In this document: positions 12,050-24,900 of the stretch, piece after piece
How the letters are laid out: each line of letters begins with the position of its first letter
Position numbering within the stretch: position 1 is the first letter of the stretch
NCBI RefSeq assembly: GCF_015706575.1
Contig: NW_024037047.1
Location: 5,212,632-5,276,631, forward strand
Origin: Patiria miniata
Lineage: Eukaryota > Echinodermata > Asteroidea > Valvatida > Asterinidae
DNA: 64,000 bases
Direction: 5' to 3'
Position numbers and translations under genes: made by a program
The notes under the pieces: model-generated
What the model was told of the DNA's origin: nothing
The model's database searches: none
Seen by the model: only the letters and a program-made list of their open reading frames with translations

Positions 12050-12336
12050 TCTGTGGTATTATTAATACTATTTTTATGAAACCAAGGATTCCTCAAAAGC
12101 GCCCTATCTAGGCACTGTATTTCACAAGCCTGAAGAAACCTGTAGAGAGAAGGCAATAAGAAGCAATTTCAGTTTTAGAGGTGGAAGGAAAACTCCGGGA
12201 GAATATACTGGGAGAAAACCCACGGAATCAGGTAGGGACTGAAAACCCAATCCACATATTGGCTCAGGCGGGATTCGAACCCGAGTCACAGCGGTGGAAG
12301 GCGAGGAAAGTACCACAACGCCAACCTGACTCCGCA
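12050..12336 (-). mobile_element. tRNA-derived SINE
   Basis: Read on the minus strand it begins with a tRNA-like head carrying a box B (GGGTTCGAATCCCGC), then GGGTTTTCTCCCAGTA, and ends in an AT-rich tail. The head lacks a full cloverleaf, so it is not called a tRNA gene. Confidence 0.75.
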
Positions 12337-12867
12337 TTTTGGTGACCTTAAAATATTTTTAGCTCTAGGACAAATTTAGTCTAACCTTTGACCAGGGGTC
12401 ACACTTCCACATGCACATGACACGTGCAACCCTCCTGCTGTCTGACCAGTCAAAGAGTCAAGTCAAGAATATGATCCTCTTTCCCTGCCATGCCTTTACA
12501 CAGGCTAGTCACCAACATTTGGATCACATTTCATGTAAACACTGTGACCAGTCAAATTCCATCAACGGACAGAAGTCGGAAAACAGCTGGCTTATCAATC
12601 ACCTGTAGTCAAGGCAAAGCTGTATCAAGTTACATAAACAGTCAATCCTTCTTTATGAAGGCAGGGAGCACTCAACTGTTTAAACAGTGACTTGGTGGGT
12701 TTTGACTGATGGGATGGCTGTCAAAGTTCCTGGCCAGAGAGGGTGGGTTAAGCATGGTGGTGAGTTTACCACGCAATCCTTTGTGACATCTGCATTTCCT
12801 CCAAAACAATTATGGAAGAGTTTCATGGTCCCTGTTGCCCTTGTATAGTGCAGTGAATACAAGGGAA

Positions 12868-13083
12868 CAGTGTTGTAGTCGAGACCATCACAAGACCAGA
12901 CACAAGACCATCCACAAGACCAGCCACAAGACCAGCCACAAGTAACAGGGCACGAACAATGACAAAGGAATGCCGTTGTTGCAGTTCATTTGAATAGCTT
13001 ATGACTTGACTCGAGACTGGAGGTCTTGGGTTGGTCTTGTGATGGTCTTGTGATGGTCTTGCAGGGTCTCGACTACAACACTG
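12868..13083. mobile_element. hAT-like fold-back MITE of 11-12-bp units
   Basis: The ends CAGTGTTGTAGTCGAGACC and the complement are perfect inverted repeats. The flanking 8-bp pair CAAGGGAA / CGAGGGAA differs by one base. The inside is made of CACAAGACCAGC units at the left and GTCTTGTGATG units at the right. The 8-bp duplication and CAGTG end fit hAT elements. Confidence 0.75.
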
Positions 13084-13116
13084 CGAGGGAAGTCGTGAAT
13101 GTGCAACGTTTCTTTT

Positions 13117-13395
13117 GTAACACTGTATGGTCAGCTCAACTTCAGGGTAATGAAAGTTCTCTGCTCAAAAGCTCTTTGAATTCTTTGAGAAGATGAGTTG
13201 ATTCGTCGTTCTCTTTTGTAACACTGTATGGTCAGCTCAGCTTCTCTTCCACAAAAAAATAGTGGAAGAGTTTCATGGTCGCCTTTGCCCTTGTATAGTG
13301 CAATGGTCTTTAACACTGTATGGTCAGCTCAACTTCAGGGTAATGAAAGTTCTCTGCTCAAAAGCTTTTGAATTCTTTGAGAAGATGAATTGATA
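13117..13395 (+). repeat. Two copies of an 80-bp repeat (13117-13200, 13312-13395)
   Basis: AACACTGTATGGTCAGCTCA through TCTTTGAGAAGATGA occurs twice. A third partial copy and a shared TGGAAGAGTTTCATGGTC segment (12812, 13262) lie around it. Confidence 0.75.
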
Positions 13396-13630
13396 CACGT
13401 CTGCCAATGTTTTCTTGCAAACAAAACATGCAAGGTTTGTAAATACATGTACACACTGTATGCTGGCTTTCTTTTTTTAATATATTTGTGTACAGAATGC
13501 AAATGTGTAGCTAGTGCGCTGGCAGTGTGGACTTTGTGCATGAACATTAGTTGGCAATCGTGACCGCTCGTGGCTGCTCCGTGAGAGGAGACACTGGGTC
13601 ACGCATGCATTCTAGCGTGCATGGTGCGAA

Positions 13631-14010
13631 GGATGCAAGACTTGGCTTTCATTTCAATATGCGCAAACCTGTAGCGCGTTCGCGTGTGCACCATGCGCAC
13701 AGTGGCAATGTGTTCAAGAGTCTTGCTTAAATCTCTCTTTTTAACCATGGTGGGAAAGATGCCAGACTTGGCTTTCATTTCAATATGCGCAAACCTGTAG
13801 CGCGTTCGCGTGTGCACCATGCGCACAAGTGGCAATGTGTTCAAGAGTCTTGCTTAAATCTCTCTTTTTAACCATGGTGGGAAAGATGCCAGACTTGGCT
13901 TTCATTTCAATATGCGCAAACCTGTAGCGCGTTCGCGTGTGCACCATGTGCACAGTGGCAATGTGTTCAAGAGTCTTACTTAAATCTCTCTTTTTAACCG
14001 TTAACGAGTT
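13631..14010 (+). repeat. Minisatellite, 127-bp unit, three copies
   Basis: Units start at 13631, 13758 and 13885 and contain AGACTTGGCTTTCATTTC and GTAGCGCGTTCGCGTGTGCA. They differ by a few bases. Confidence 0.85.
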
Positions 14011-14354
14011 AATCTCTCTTTTAACCGTTATGAAGTTAGTTTCTACAGAGTTAAGACTGACAAGACTTGGCTAATGTACTGCTTTTAATAGCTCAAGATC
14101 TTCCATTTGGAAGCAAACACATTCCCAAGTGGTGTTCCCAGCAAAGTATCAAGGTTTTGAGTCGGGGAGGGGGGTAATTTGTTTTGTTTTTAAAGGGTTA
14201 GCCTTATGTTTTTTGTTTATTCGAAGTAATTGTTGAAAGCAGGGAGGGGGTGTTACAAATACTAGTAGTGGGATTAACATCCTGATTTTAATGTTTGGTT
14301 TGAATTCCAATATTCTGTTTGGATTTTGGAAACCGGATATTCAAAACCAACCTT

Positions 14355-14718
14355 TAAGGCGAAAAAAAAAGTCTCCGGTTTCTGGTATGCGAGCGCGTCG
14401 CCGTAGCCATGCGCGTCGGCAAAATTAAAAAGTTTTTTTTCAATGAAAGATGATGTCTCAAAACCGCCAAACTCACTGGTTTGACTGGAATCCTGCTGCT
14501 GCACAATTTTAACGGGTTTTTAGATCGGGTTATGGTCGAGAATAAGCTTTATGTGGCCTCTCTTATTTGCACTAAGTTTAGTCGGGCACCATTTGCAGTC
14601 ATCAGCCGACATTTGAAGCAAAAAAAATCAGGTTAAAAAAAAAAAAAAGCCGCGTCGCCACACCACTTTTTGGGCAAGCTCCATACCAGAAACCGGAGAC
14701 TTTTTTGGGGTGGCCTAA
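14355..14718 (-). repeat. MITE family A, copy 3
   Basis: Same orientation as copy 2, about 364 bp, with both inverted ends present and one small internal deletion near 14563. Confidence 0.85.
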
Positions 14719-14993
14719 TTCTTCAATTTTTTTTGTGACACAAGCTTACAAAAATATCTGGAACATCCTGCAAATTGCTCCATGGTCTCTGATTGTGACC
14801 GCACTCGCTTTTAAATGATCATCTTGATTCATGAGTAGCCTGCTCATTCGACTGATCAGAGAGTTGCCATCAATTTTTTTCACTATTTCAACTCTGGAGT
14901 GTTTTTGTAAAGGCCAAGTGGTCAATGATTGTTGCAAAACAATTATCTTGGAGGCCATTGCATGCTGCACCTCACTCTTCACTTTCTGTTGAC

Positions 14994-15345
14994 ATGGGTG
15001 GCTTGTGCGTAAGGCACTCGCCTCTCACCACTGTGGCCCTGGTTCGAATCCCGCCCGCTGACCATACATGCCACATGTGAGTAGAGTTGTGCGTTGGTTC
15101 TCTCCTGTGCCACGAGGGTTTTTCTCCAGGCCCTCCGGTTTTACTCCCTCCGGAAAAATCAAACTTTTTCGATCTCAGGCTGTGCTCCATGGTCATATTG
15201 GTCGATGTGGCTTGCTGCCAAAGACGCAAGTACATGCCAGCGGCGCGACCACGTTGTAGCCGGGTCCTTCGCACTTTAGCTTCTCAGCTGCCAGTATTAA
15301 AGGATGATTAGCTTCCCAAATTATTATAACTATTACTGTGACATG
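14994..15345 (+). mobile_element. tRNA-derived SINE
   Basis: It has a tRNA-like head (GGTGGCTTGTGCGTAAGGCA, box B GGTTCGAATCCCGCC), a body with CCACGAGGGTTTTTCTCC, and a tail AAATTATTATAACTATTACT. Confidence 0.75.
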
Positions 15346-15571
15346 AATGGGAACTTCCGGTGAAATCAGATAATCGTTATTCGGTTTGAAAAAAAAAGAG
15401 GATAACAGGATTTTGAAATATCTGATTTTAATACCAGTTGTTTATCTCTCAGATAAAACAATTTGACTAAATGTGGGGAGGGGGGGTGGAGCAAGTTGCC
15501 ATTGCTGCAAGCTACGTCTTAGCTTGTACAGGGTGTACCTAATTTTGGCACGATGCATGGGGGGGGGGGTC

Positions 15572-15690
15572 TACCTAATGTTCCCCAATACCGATGTTCC
15601 CCAATACCGATGTTCCCCGAAATCCTTAGTATTAGAGTTAGGGGTTGGGGAATTTCGGTATTGGGTAACATAGATATTGGGGAACATAGG
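15572..15690 (+). mobile_element. Small fold-back array of 16-bp units, family F3
   Basis: Units of TTCCCCAATACCGATG at the left and their complements at the right surround ATTAGAGTTAGGGG. The ends TACCTAATGTTCCCC and GGGGAACATAGGTA are inverted. The layout is the same as 43739-44146 but with a different unit sequence. Confidence 0.7.
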
Positions 15691-17019
15691 TATGCATCCT
15701 GCATGGGTACAAAGGGCCAAATGTAGATTTTTATGAGTAAAAAATACTAATTCAATATTTGATTTTACCAAAAAAAAAAAATAATCATGAATCTGTTATT
15801 ACAGTTATTCAAGTTAATGATGTCATGACAATGAATATTCATGAGGTACATGTACATGAGTTTCAGTTGTAGATACAGTGCTTCAATCCATAAATGATAG
15901 TATTTATGATTTTGTTATTAGAATTTTGTTTGAATTGTCGGGGCTATCGGCTCCGTGCAGAAACAGTAGATGGTGCTTGGTGACCACTTTTGGACACGTC
16001 AGTACGTACATGTACTGGCACAAACTGCACGTCTTTTGTGTTTTAAAGTTAGGGTAGATCATTTGTGCATTTGTTTTGATGGGGGGGGGGGAAGTAACAA
16101 AAGTGCTCAGACTCTAAAGACGGGGGCTTAACAACTAATTTGATTAAGTTTTAGCTCAGTGAAGGTTGTATATCCCGAGAAAATATTCCATAGGATCTCG
16201 ATTTTCAATTCAAGTTGCCCCTGATTTCAATTCAAGTTGCCCCTGAAATCAGCATCCGGGACACATTGTCATTCAGCCGATTGCAGCTATGCGATGTCAC
16301 GCACTGAACCAAAGAAAAATAGCAACCACATGATGTGTGTGGTGTCAACGCTTGTGCACACCCATTTACTGATTCACCGAATTACAAACCAGCTACTAAT
16401 GAACATTTCCAAAAATGTGTCACTTGATGTATCTTTGGAAATGACCTTCTTTTATTGTTTTCTTTTAAATAATTTCGCAGAAAGTTTAGTGCCATTACTA
16501 TCTTTAAACCGAGTAAGGTTTTCAACAATAATTTGGTCAGTCAATTTTTGGATAGTTGCAAATGATCTACTCTACCTTTGACCAGTTTGCGCCGGATGAC
16601 GTGTATACACGAACAGATTTTTTTGCGGCATTTGGAAAGGATGTCGGATAAACACACATGGAGCGAGGCCGCTCGCAGCGAGCAAGGCGGAAAATATGAG
16701 TGTCAACCCGAAGTTGATGGCTTCAACCCGCCTGGCTTGAGGTCGAGTGAAAAGTAATCCTGCGCCTCGTTCTGTTCTTGTCAAAGTAGTCCCGGCGCAA
16801 ACTGGTTAAATGTGCACATACATGCCGAGTCCTGACCTGATGAGCAATGTGTTTGAATGTCCCTCCCACTGGTGTCCCTCTGCTATCCCTTTGCAGGCAT
16901 TGAGGGGAGTACTTTTGCCGGAGCCCATACCAGCATGTTAAGATACAGTTAAATATGTACTTAAAAGTGTCAGGTCTCGCATTATTCCAACACCCTTGAA
17001 ATGGGCTAAAATAAAAAAA

Positions 17020-17425
17020 TAAAAAATAAGTCATAATTTCGACTTATTACATGTAAGTCATAGTTATGACTTGTATCTTATAATAATGAATTAGTATTAA
17101 GTAATTATTATGATTCATATATCATAATTATGACTTAAATAGTAATTGTTAAATCATAATTATGACTTTGTTTTAGGTCATAATTATGACTTAGTATTAG
17201 GTCATATTTATGACTTATATCTTAATAATTACGACTTAGTATTAAGTCGTAATTATGACTTAGTATTAAGTCAATATTATGAGATATCCTAAGTCATAAA
17301 TATGACTTAATAATAAGTCATAATTATGAGATATGTCATAACTATGATTTAACAATTAGTAAGTCGTAATTATGATATATTTATCATAATTAAAAGATAT
17401 GTCATAATTATGACTTCTTCTTTTT
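17020..17425. repeat. AT-rich array of palindromic GTCATAATTATGAC units
   Basis: About 15 diverged self-complementary units are separated by TTAGTATTA-type spacers, with a period near 24 bp where regular. Similar arrays are common in animal genomes. Confidence 0.75.
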
Positions 17426-18041
17426 TTGAGTCTATTATGTCCCTTTAACGCTTCCGTAGTCTTACCTTAGCCAGTGCCAAATGATCTGTTTGATGGAGGA
17501 GCCATTTTCAACTCGGACATACATTATAAGGCTGATGACATGGGCCATTGCAGTCACATGATCCATTGTTTTTATTTTGCACAATTTACATATTCTACAT
17601 GGTCTGGCTTGTCCACGTGATTAAAAAAATAGTTTAGATTCGTTATGAGTAAAGTGTGTAGCTATATTATTTCAAACTAACATATATTTCTAAATTGGAT
17701 CAACTTTTGCTCTATCTGCCCATTCGACTGGTGTATTCTGTTATTCCTGCGTACAACTGTTATTCTCTGTTTTAGTTCAAGATTTTGAGTTGTGGAGGTA
17801 AGGAGAACAAACAGGTAGCAGAAATGTTTTCAATAGATATGGCGTCGATCTTAATTAAATCGATTCTCATCAAATCTTTTAACTGCGCTTTTAGTCATTT
17901 CTACAATAACGAATCTCCTGATTTTACACTTCTTCTTGATAACTATTCTCACATGTTGATGACCTGATTAAAAAAAGTGCCCATGAAAAAAAAAAAGTCT
18001 AGAAAAACATGGGTAAATACTCCATTTAAAAAGATGGTTTG

Positions 18042-18577
18042 TTTTAAAACAACATTTGCAAACATCGAAAAATAAAACTACCAAGTTTTTACGAAATACC
18101 TTACTAAGATGTTGGTAAATGACAGTCAAAAGCATCCTGTAAAATTATGGCACCTGGTGTGAAGTCATTATCAAGAAAATGGTATTTTTGTATTCATTTC
18201 CAATGGTGGTCGGCCGACCACCGTTCATGCCGTTGGAAAAACCTAACTATTTTTCAACTACTGCTCCAAATTTGCAATTTTGTTTTAGTCCAAATTTTGT
18301 TTGCTATTGGTTACATGTTCATGAACGGGTGCAGGCCAGCTAGACTGGTTCCCTTACCTTACAATTTTCCGACATCTATAAATTGATCCATTTTATCTTT
18401 AGTGGAGTCAGGGAACCAGACTACTTAAACATTATTGTTTTTCTTGGTTTTTCAAGCATTTTCGAACACAAAACTTCAAACATGTCAGTTCAACAATATT
18501 TGATCTATTATACTAACCCCTCAAATAGTTCATTTCTGAAAATTACAGCAAAAGCCAATGATGTACATTCCCTTTAA
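18042..18577 (+). repeat. MITE family B, copy 2 (left end decayed)
   Basis: From ACATTTGCAAACATCG to CATTCCCTTTAA it matches the 30985 copy over its full length. The right TTAA is at 18574-18577; the left end has lost the AGGGAATA terminus. Confidence 0.8.
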
Positions 18578-20261
18578 GGCGCCAAAATGCTAAGGAAAAT
18601 TCTTTACTGTGTAATACATTAAGGGCCTATCTCAAAACATCCAGGATGATTTCCGGTCAAGTTGCTTACAATGTATCGAGTAAGCGCAGTTTCTTTAACA
18701 TATTTGGGTCATTCTATAAATTTGGGGTACACAATTTTTGTTTCCTGTCCCTGTTACATCTGACATCAATAATGTTATAATTCTGAAGCACTCCTTAATA
18801 CCGTTGTGCTTCAAGAGTGATTATGAAAAGCAAATTAACCAACTAATAAAACATTGTTGGAAGTCATTCTTACTTGAATGGTAAATGTAAATTACGAAGT
18901 GCCAAGGTAAGAGGGACAGGAAAAGTGTCACAATCTAGGACCTTAAATTCATAGAACGACCCTTTTACCAATCAGTAAACCCCATCAGTAAACTAAACTG
19001 TAAACAAAAAAATTGCTGGCAGTAACCATATTTTTTTACTTCTTACATAATTTTTCATCAAAAAAATAATAGTTATTGGATTTGGAGAACAGCACGTTAT
19101 TTTTCTAATCTGAAAAGTACTCTTTGCCTGGGTATCTGTCGCATCATATATTGAAAGGTCAACCCTGAAAGAAACCCAAAACTGTTTTTCCTCCCACTAT
19201 TCCCTGTCAATAAATGAACAAATACATGTGTAATTAAAAATTAACAACAGATAGCTATTAATCTTTTGCTACATAATGTACAGTTGTTGTTTTTTAATTA
19301 GGGTGCCCACAAAACTCATCTTGTTGATAGGGAACTACTGATATGTATCCAATGAAGATTGGTTTTTATTACAACCTAAATGTAGTAACGAGCAGAATTT
19401 GAAAATGAGTTCAATGAGTGTTGTAAATATAGCCATAATGTAGATTTATTCACTATGATGTACATGTTAAATTCAATGGTAAATGTTGGTCCATCTTTTT
19501 TGGATTTGATAAAATTCTGCTTTAATTTAGTTTTTATTTTTGTTATTTTTTATTTCTAGATTAGAGAGAATCCCTCAACTGTTTTTAATAGATTTGTTTA
19601 CAAAACAATAAAACCCGAAAAAAGGGACAATTCAACAAGTAAGTGTAAATAAACAATGAAGGACTGTGCTGTAACATTTCCAACTGATGTGCTGTGTGAA
19701 TGGTTCTTTGATGACGACGCTTCTCATTAATCTGGCCCATGTGATGTACGTGCACCGGTACGGTTGCCCAAATTTGTGCAGTTTCAAAACTGAAGTCGTT
19801 TAGGGGTACACACCTGTAAATCGATCCGCCAAGCTCATGAATAAAAGTTATACCCTCAAAATATTCTATATTAGAGAGTTCTGAGCGCCGTAAAATTGGG
19901 GAATTGAAGAGATATGGTAGTGAACCTCTAGCCCGGACTTGGGGCTTCCAATTCTGAGCATTTTGGATGCTATTGGGCTCGAAAGTGGCGCTATTTTGCC
20001 ATGTTGTGGAGGGATCGTTTTTCAAGATGGCTACTTTTCCGCTTTGGGGAAAACAGGGGTCGTCTTCTTTGCGTGAAAATATCTCGAAAAGTCAATGGTC
20101 AACCCACCATAAATTGAAAAGAAAATGAAAGATGACACATTGATCATCATTTTTCTGTGCAGCTTGAATACCTGTGAGAGTTTTGAGTATTTTTAAAAGA
20201 ATTTTGAAGTACGGGCATTTAGCACTAGTGTCTATGGGAGTTTATTTGCAGGTATGCACCC

Positions 20262-20647
20262 TTAGGCCAAAAAAAAAGTCTCCGGTTTCTGGTATGGAGC
20301 TTGCCCCAAAAGTGGTGCGGCGACGCGGCTTTTTTTTTTTTTTTACCTGTTTTTTTTTTTTTTTTTTGGCTTCAAATGTCGGCTGATGACTGCAAATGGT
20401 GCCCGACTAAACTTAGTGCAAATATATGGGAGTCCAGAGAGGCCACATAAAGCTTATTCTCGATCATAACCCCATCTAAAAACACGTTAAAATTGTGCAG
20501 CAGCAGGATTCCAGTCAAACCAGTGAGTTTGGCGGTTTTGAGACATCATCTTGTATTGAAAAAAAAACTTTTTCATTTTGCCGACGCGCATGGCTGCGGC
20601 GACGCGCGCGCATACCAGAAACCGGAGACTTTTTTTTTTGCCTTAGG
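20262..20647 (+). repeat. MITE family A, copy 4
   Basis: Same orientation as copy 1, with expanded T runs in the left half. The ends read TTAGGCC and GCCTTAG. Confidence 0.85.
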
Positions 20648-21918
20648 GATCGTCTCAGGGATCAGAACACTTGAAAGATTCCACTAGGACTTCTCTATGT
20701 TTTCAAAAATTGGGAACATCTGGTATATATCAATAGGGCACACATGGTATACCCAATTGGAAATATGTGCACCTAATTGAGAATGACAGATATTCTAATA
20801 TAGCCAAAACGGGCAAGTGGCCCAAGTTATGAAGTTGGGCCAATTCGTTTTGAATATCAAGCTGCGATGTAGACCTGCATCTAAATGCTCATACACCTTT
20901 ACAAACATCTTTGCTCATACATGTATATGAGACCGGCTCATTGAGTTATATACATGGTTGGAAAGCCCACGATGTAAGCTTTCATTTGGTATATAATAGA
21001 GCTCCATAGCCCCTCCTGTTCTGGAGATATGACATAATTGCATATTAATTACTTCCTTGGAGTTCTAATTACACAACTGAGAAAACAGGCTTTGAAACGG
21101 CTGGCTTTGTTGTAGAACAACAGAACAATGCACACAAAATTCATCAAAATCAATGCATTGCATTGCAATGTGAATGTAACCTGAAGCTGTAGGTATTATA
21201 GATGTAATTCATGACAAAAAATGAAAATCAAATTTTGATGAAATTGTCGCCCTCTCAACGTTAAGCGGGCCATTGCACAATAATACACAGCGCGACTTAA
21301 TATTACGAATCCACACTTTGAACGCGTCGGACAATTGTTCTCCATAATGAGCATTAATAGGACCGTCTGCGTGAAAATATGATTTCCGAAAATTACCAAT
21401 GCATCTTCACTGTCAGATTCTCCGCCGTCACTGCAAAATCTACTTTTAGTCAGAAAGAAATCGTCGTCTGTACTATCCATTTTTCACATAAGGAGCATAT
21501 ATACACTCAAAATGACTTGGTTGTACGGGTGTGGCGATACACATGCTAAACACGCCAGGAAAAAAAATGTTGCAACCTGCCGCCACTTTCGCGCCTGTGT
21601 ACAAAGTCTATGGAGAGACATTTCAAGCATTTCCTAACAAAATTGGAAACATTTAGCAGTCCCAGATTCATGTATTATCATCATTTTTGCAACAAATGGC
21701 CTTCATTGAGATGATATATGAAGAAAAAAGTGGCGTCAGGTTGCAACATTCTTTCCAACACTTCTGTTGACGCAATGGTTTAAGTCAAAGAATACACTCG
21801 CAAGTGTGGATTCTTAATTTACGAATTCACTCGGCACTTCGCGACTCGTGAATTCTTAAATTACGAATCCACACTTTCTTGTGTATTCTCCTTAACAAAA
21901 CTGTCAAATGCAGACCCT

Positions 21919-21980
21919 CTACCGGCCCCAGTTGTAAAAGTAAATGCTTTGCCAAATCGGCAGGTACTCCATCAGTGGGT
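21919..21980 (-). CDS. PEX16: PEX16 exon 10 (stop codon)
   Basis: The acceptor is GACTTCCAG. It encodes PLMEYLPIWQSIYFYNWGR and TAG, the near-invariant PEX16 C-terminus (PLMDYLPTWQKIYFYSWG in human). Confidence 0.95.
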
Positions 21981-24900
21981 CTGGAAGTCAGAAATAAAAG
22001 AAATCCAATAATGAGAACTTGTTTCTGCTAGAAATGGAATTTCCATATTACATATTCAGAGCTTTAAATAAGGCATACAATCAACTAGTAAGCTGTACGT
22101 ATGTGGGCGTATGAAGTTGAGGCATGTTCGATTAAAAACAGTTGTATGGTATTTTACAATGAGTTTTTTTTTAGACGAGTCCAACATTACAAATTTCTGT
22201 GATTGGTTTTTCATCATTGGCTGAATAAATAAATCTTAAAGGGACACTAGGTCCTGGAACAGCCCTATTGGGCTACAAAACGCGCTTTGAACAAGATGAT
22301 GATAATCGGAAATAACATTTAAAAGTAGGATATAAACATCCACACAACTATCCTTTCAAAACTGGGCGTTTTTGTGTTATTCCTGTATTATGCATGCGAG
22401 AACGAATTTCGGGGTCCACTTTTGCGACCCCATAAATTCGCTCTGTTTGGATGCTAGTTGTGATTTCATTCGTACGCGTAAAGTGTTTGCCTTTTGCGGA
22501 CGTTGAAGAAACCATAATTTTTTTTGTATTGGTGATTTGTCACCGCGCGCTGTAATTCCCGAGGTATAGCGTACACTGAGAACAACACGAAAAACGTATT
22601 CGTACTCCGTCATGTCTGATATGTAAACAAGCAGGTTTTTTTTCGTCTTTTCTCAGGAACGGTAAGACATTAGGTTGGTTTCCTTTCAACCAGATGTTTG
22701 AAATAGGCTAAGTAAACAATCCAAAACATAACATTTTCGGGGATTTCAGGACCTAGTGCCCCTTTAATCTGAAACTGAATCTGGATCTGAATCTCATGCA
22801 AACCCCAATCCCTTCCCTTGAAACAAAAAACCAAAGAAATCACAAACAAAAAAAAACCCTGAATTTTTACCCAATTTAAGACAATATCTTCATGTTAAAA
22901 ATGGCACTGGCAGCAAACACTTTTGCAGTTATTAGAAGTTCTGAATTTTTCAGCCCCTTTAAATGCTGAGCTAGAGAGGCCACTCCCACCCACATTAAAC
23001 AAAATAAGCCTTTTCGGAGTTCCAACTGCACGCATTCGTAACCTGTGACAACGCACATTGTTTATCTCAAATGCCCTTTGACAGTACCCACAATGCACAA
23101 ACAGCATTTTTGTAAAGTCAGTGGTGCGATGTTGTCAAAGGCCATTCGAGACAAACAATGCGCGTAGTCACAGGTTACGAATGCGCAGTTGGAACTCCGA
23201 AAAGGCTTATTATCGGCTGAAAATAGCTGAATCAACTGAAAGTTATTTTATTAAATTAAAAAGCTTTACAACTTACTCATGATCAGTCGTACCCCGGGTA
23301 CAGTGTTTGAGATGCTTGACAAAACAGCAAGAAGTCTTGATCTTCAGAAATAAAGACAACGTCAACGTAGAAACAGAAACAAGAACGAGATTAGGGTTTG
23401 TATACCAACACAGATCTGTTTTGGCTTAAAAATGTAATGAGTTGCATGATTTTGGAGCGTAGGGAAAAAATGTCAAGGTGCTTTTCAGTATTAACTGGGT
23501 TTTTACTCTATTAAGGCCTTTGAAAATGCAGCTTTAAACACATGTCACGAGATGCATGATGACGTCATCGTAACATCACCACCTGCAGTTGATGTTCCAT
23601 GTAGGTGACAAGTTTAAAGTCGATTAGATTTATTTTAGTGCTAAAAGCAGTTGTGGAATAAAAACGTGTACAAACTCTATGGAAGAGCGGGCAACAAGCA
23701 GGGGAAAAAAAGTGAAACCTTATCAAACGAAAAAAAGGCTGTTCCAACCAGTGTGCTAAAATGGCCAAAAAGGGATTTGAGATTACATGCCCTGTATTGC
23801 AGCCGCCAGGAATGAAGGATTTTCTTGATACGACTTTGGCTGAACGCAGTAGCACATCTAGACACAAAGCCATTGCCAAAAAAGCCGGATAAACTTCTAC
23901 CCAAATTATCTCTGATATGTAATGAGAAGACTGCTATAAAAAGAAAAGCCACTCACCGAGTGTACCGGTCATAACATGGAGACCGGAGTAGATATATGAG
24001 AAGCATTGTGGATCGATTGCTTAATTCAGTCCTCTCGGAATGGTTGTAGCGTTTACCAGTGTTCAGCAGCCGCAAACTGTAAAAGAAATAAAAGCCTTGA
24101 TTTATATAACACGGGTGAATCACAATACAGTTTGCCACCCAGAGGTTTGCCACCTCTACAGTTTTTAGATGTAGTGAAACTACAATTAATATGTAGAAAG
24201 TGCTGTGTTAAAACTATAGTCCTACTTCAGTTTTTAAAAAAAGTAATACCACAACTTTTGGATGTAGTGATATACAGTTAATGTGTAGAACGTACATGTA
24301 GTGTGTTAAAACTGTAGTCCTACTTTAGTATTTCTATAGTTTTTGTATGATGTGAAACTACAGTAAACTTTAATAAGGTACATGTACTATATATTTACTG
24401 CAGGTTAACTTTACTGTAGTAAAATTAAAGTAACTTTACCTTACATAAAACTTTACATATATTATACTTATCACAGTAAACTTCGACGAACTATAGTAAA
24501 AATACAAATTTATCATGGTGAAACTATAGCGGATTTTTATAAGGGACGGGTGAATCACAATACAGTTTGCCACCAAGAGGTTGACACACAGACTCCATTT
24601 TTTTTTTGCAGTGCATTGTGGGAGACGGACAACACATTTGCCATGGCACGGAACACTAATAATTGTTAGTTTGTCCGGACAGTAGTTTCGTAAGCGTGTA
24701 TGATTTGAAAATCTTCTTTTTTTTTTTTTTTTTTTTTTTTTTATCAAGATGGTGTTTTTGAGGCGGCAGAATGCTATGTCCTGATCTACATTGTATCAAA
24801 TATTTCCTCAAGTTGTCTACTGAGATTCGTTCAAATTGCGGCAAGTCGGCCATGTTTTTGTCGACCGGAATCTTGACTCTCCTGGGCAGCCTAATTTGTG

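Larger units (their letters stand above)
15700..21900. other. Intergenic, no gene recognised
   Basis: Between TIF1 and PEX16. Apart from the AT palindrome array, MITE B copy 2 and MITE A copy 4, I see only AT-rich unique sequence with short incidental frames. 21196-21480 has a 94-codon minus frame without a family match. Confidence 0.6.

Noticed and set aside
13599-13844. 81-codon minus frame with internal repeats
   Set aside because: It is the 127-bp minisatellite translated; the repeat is at DNA level.
14994-15070. tRNA gene
   Set aside because: A and B boxes are present but the cloverleaf is poor and a SINE body follows; the same holds for 12250-12336, 28430-28523 and 34942-35012.
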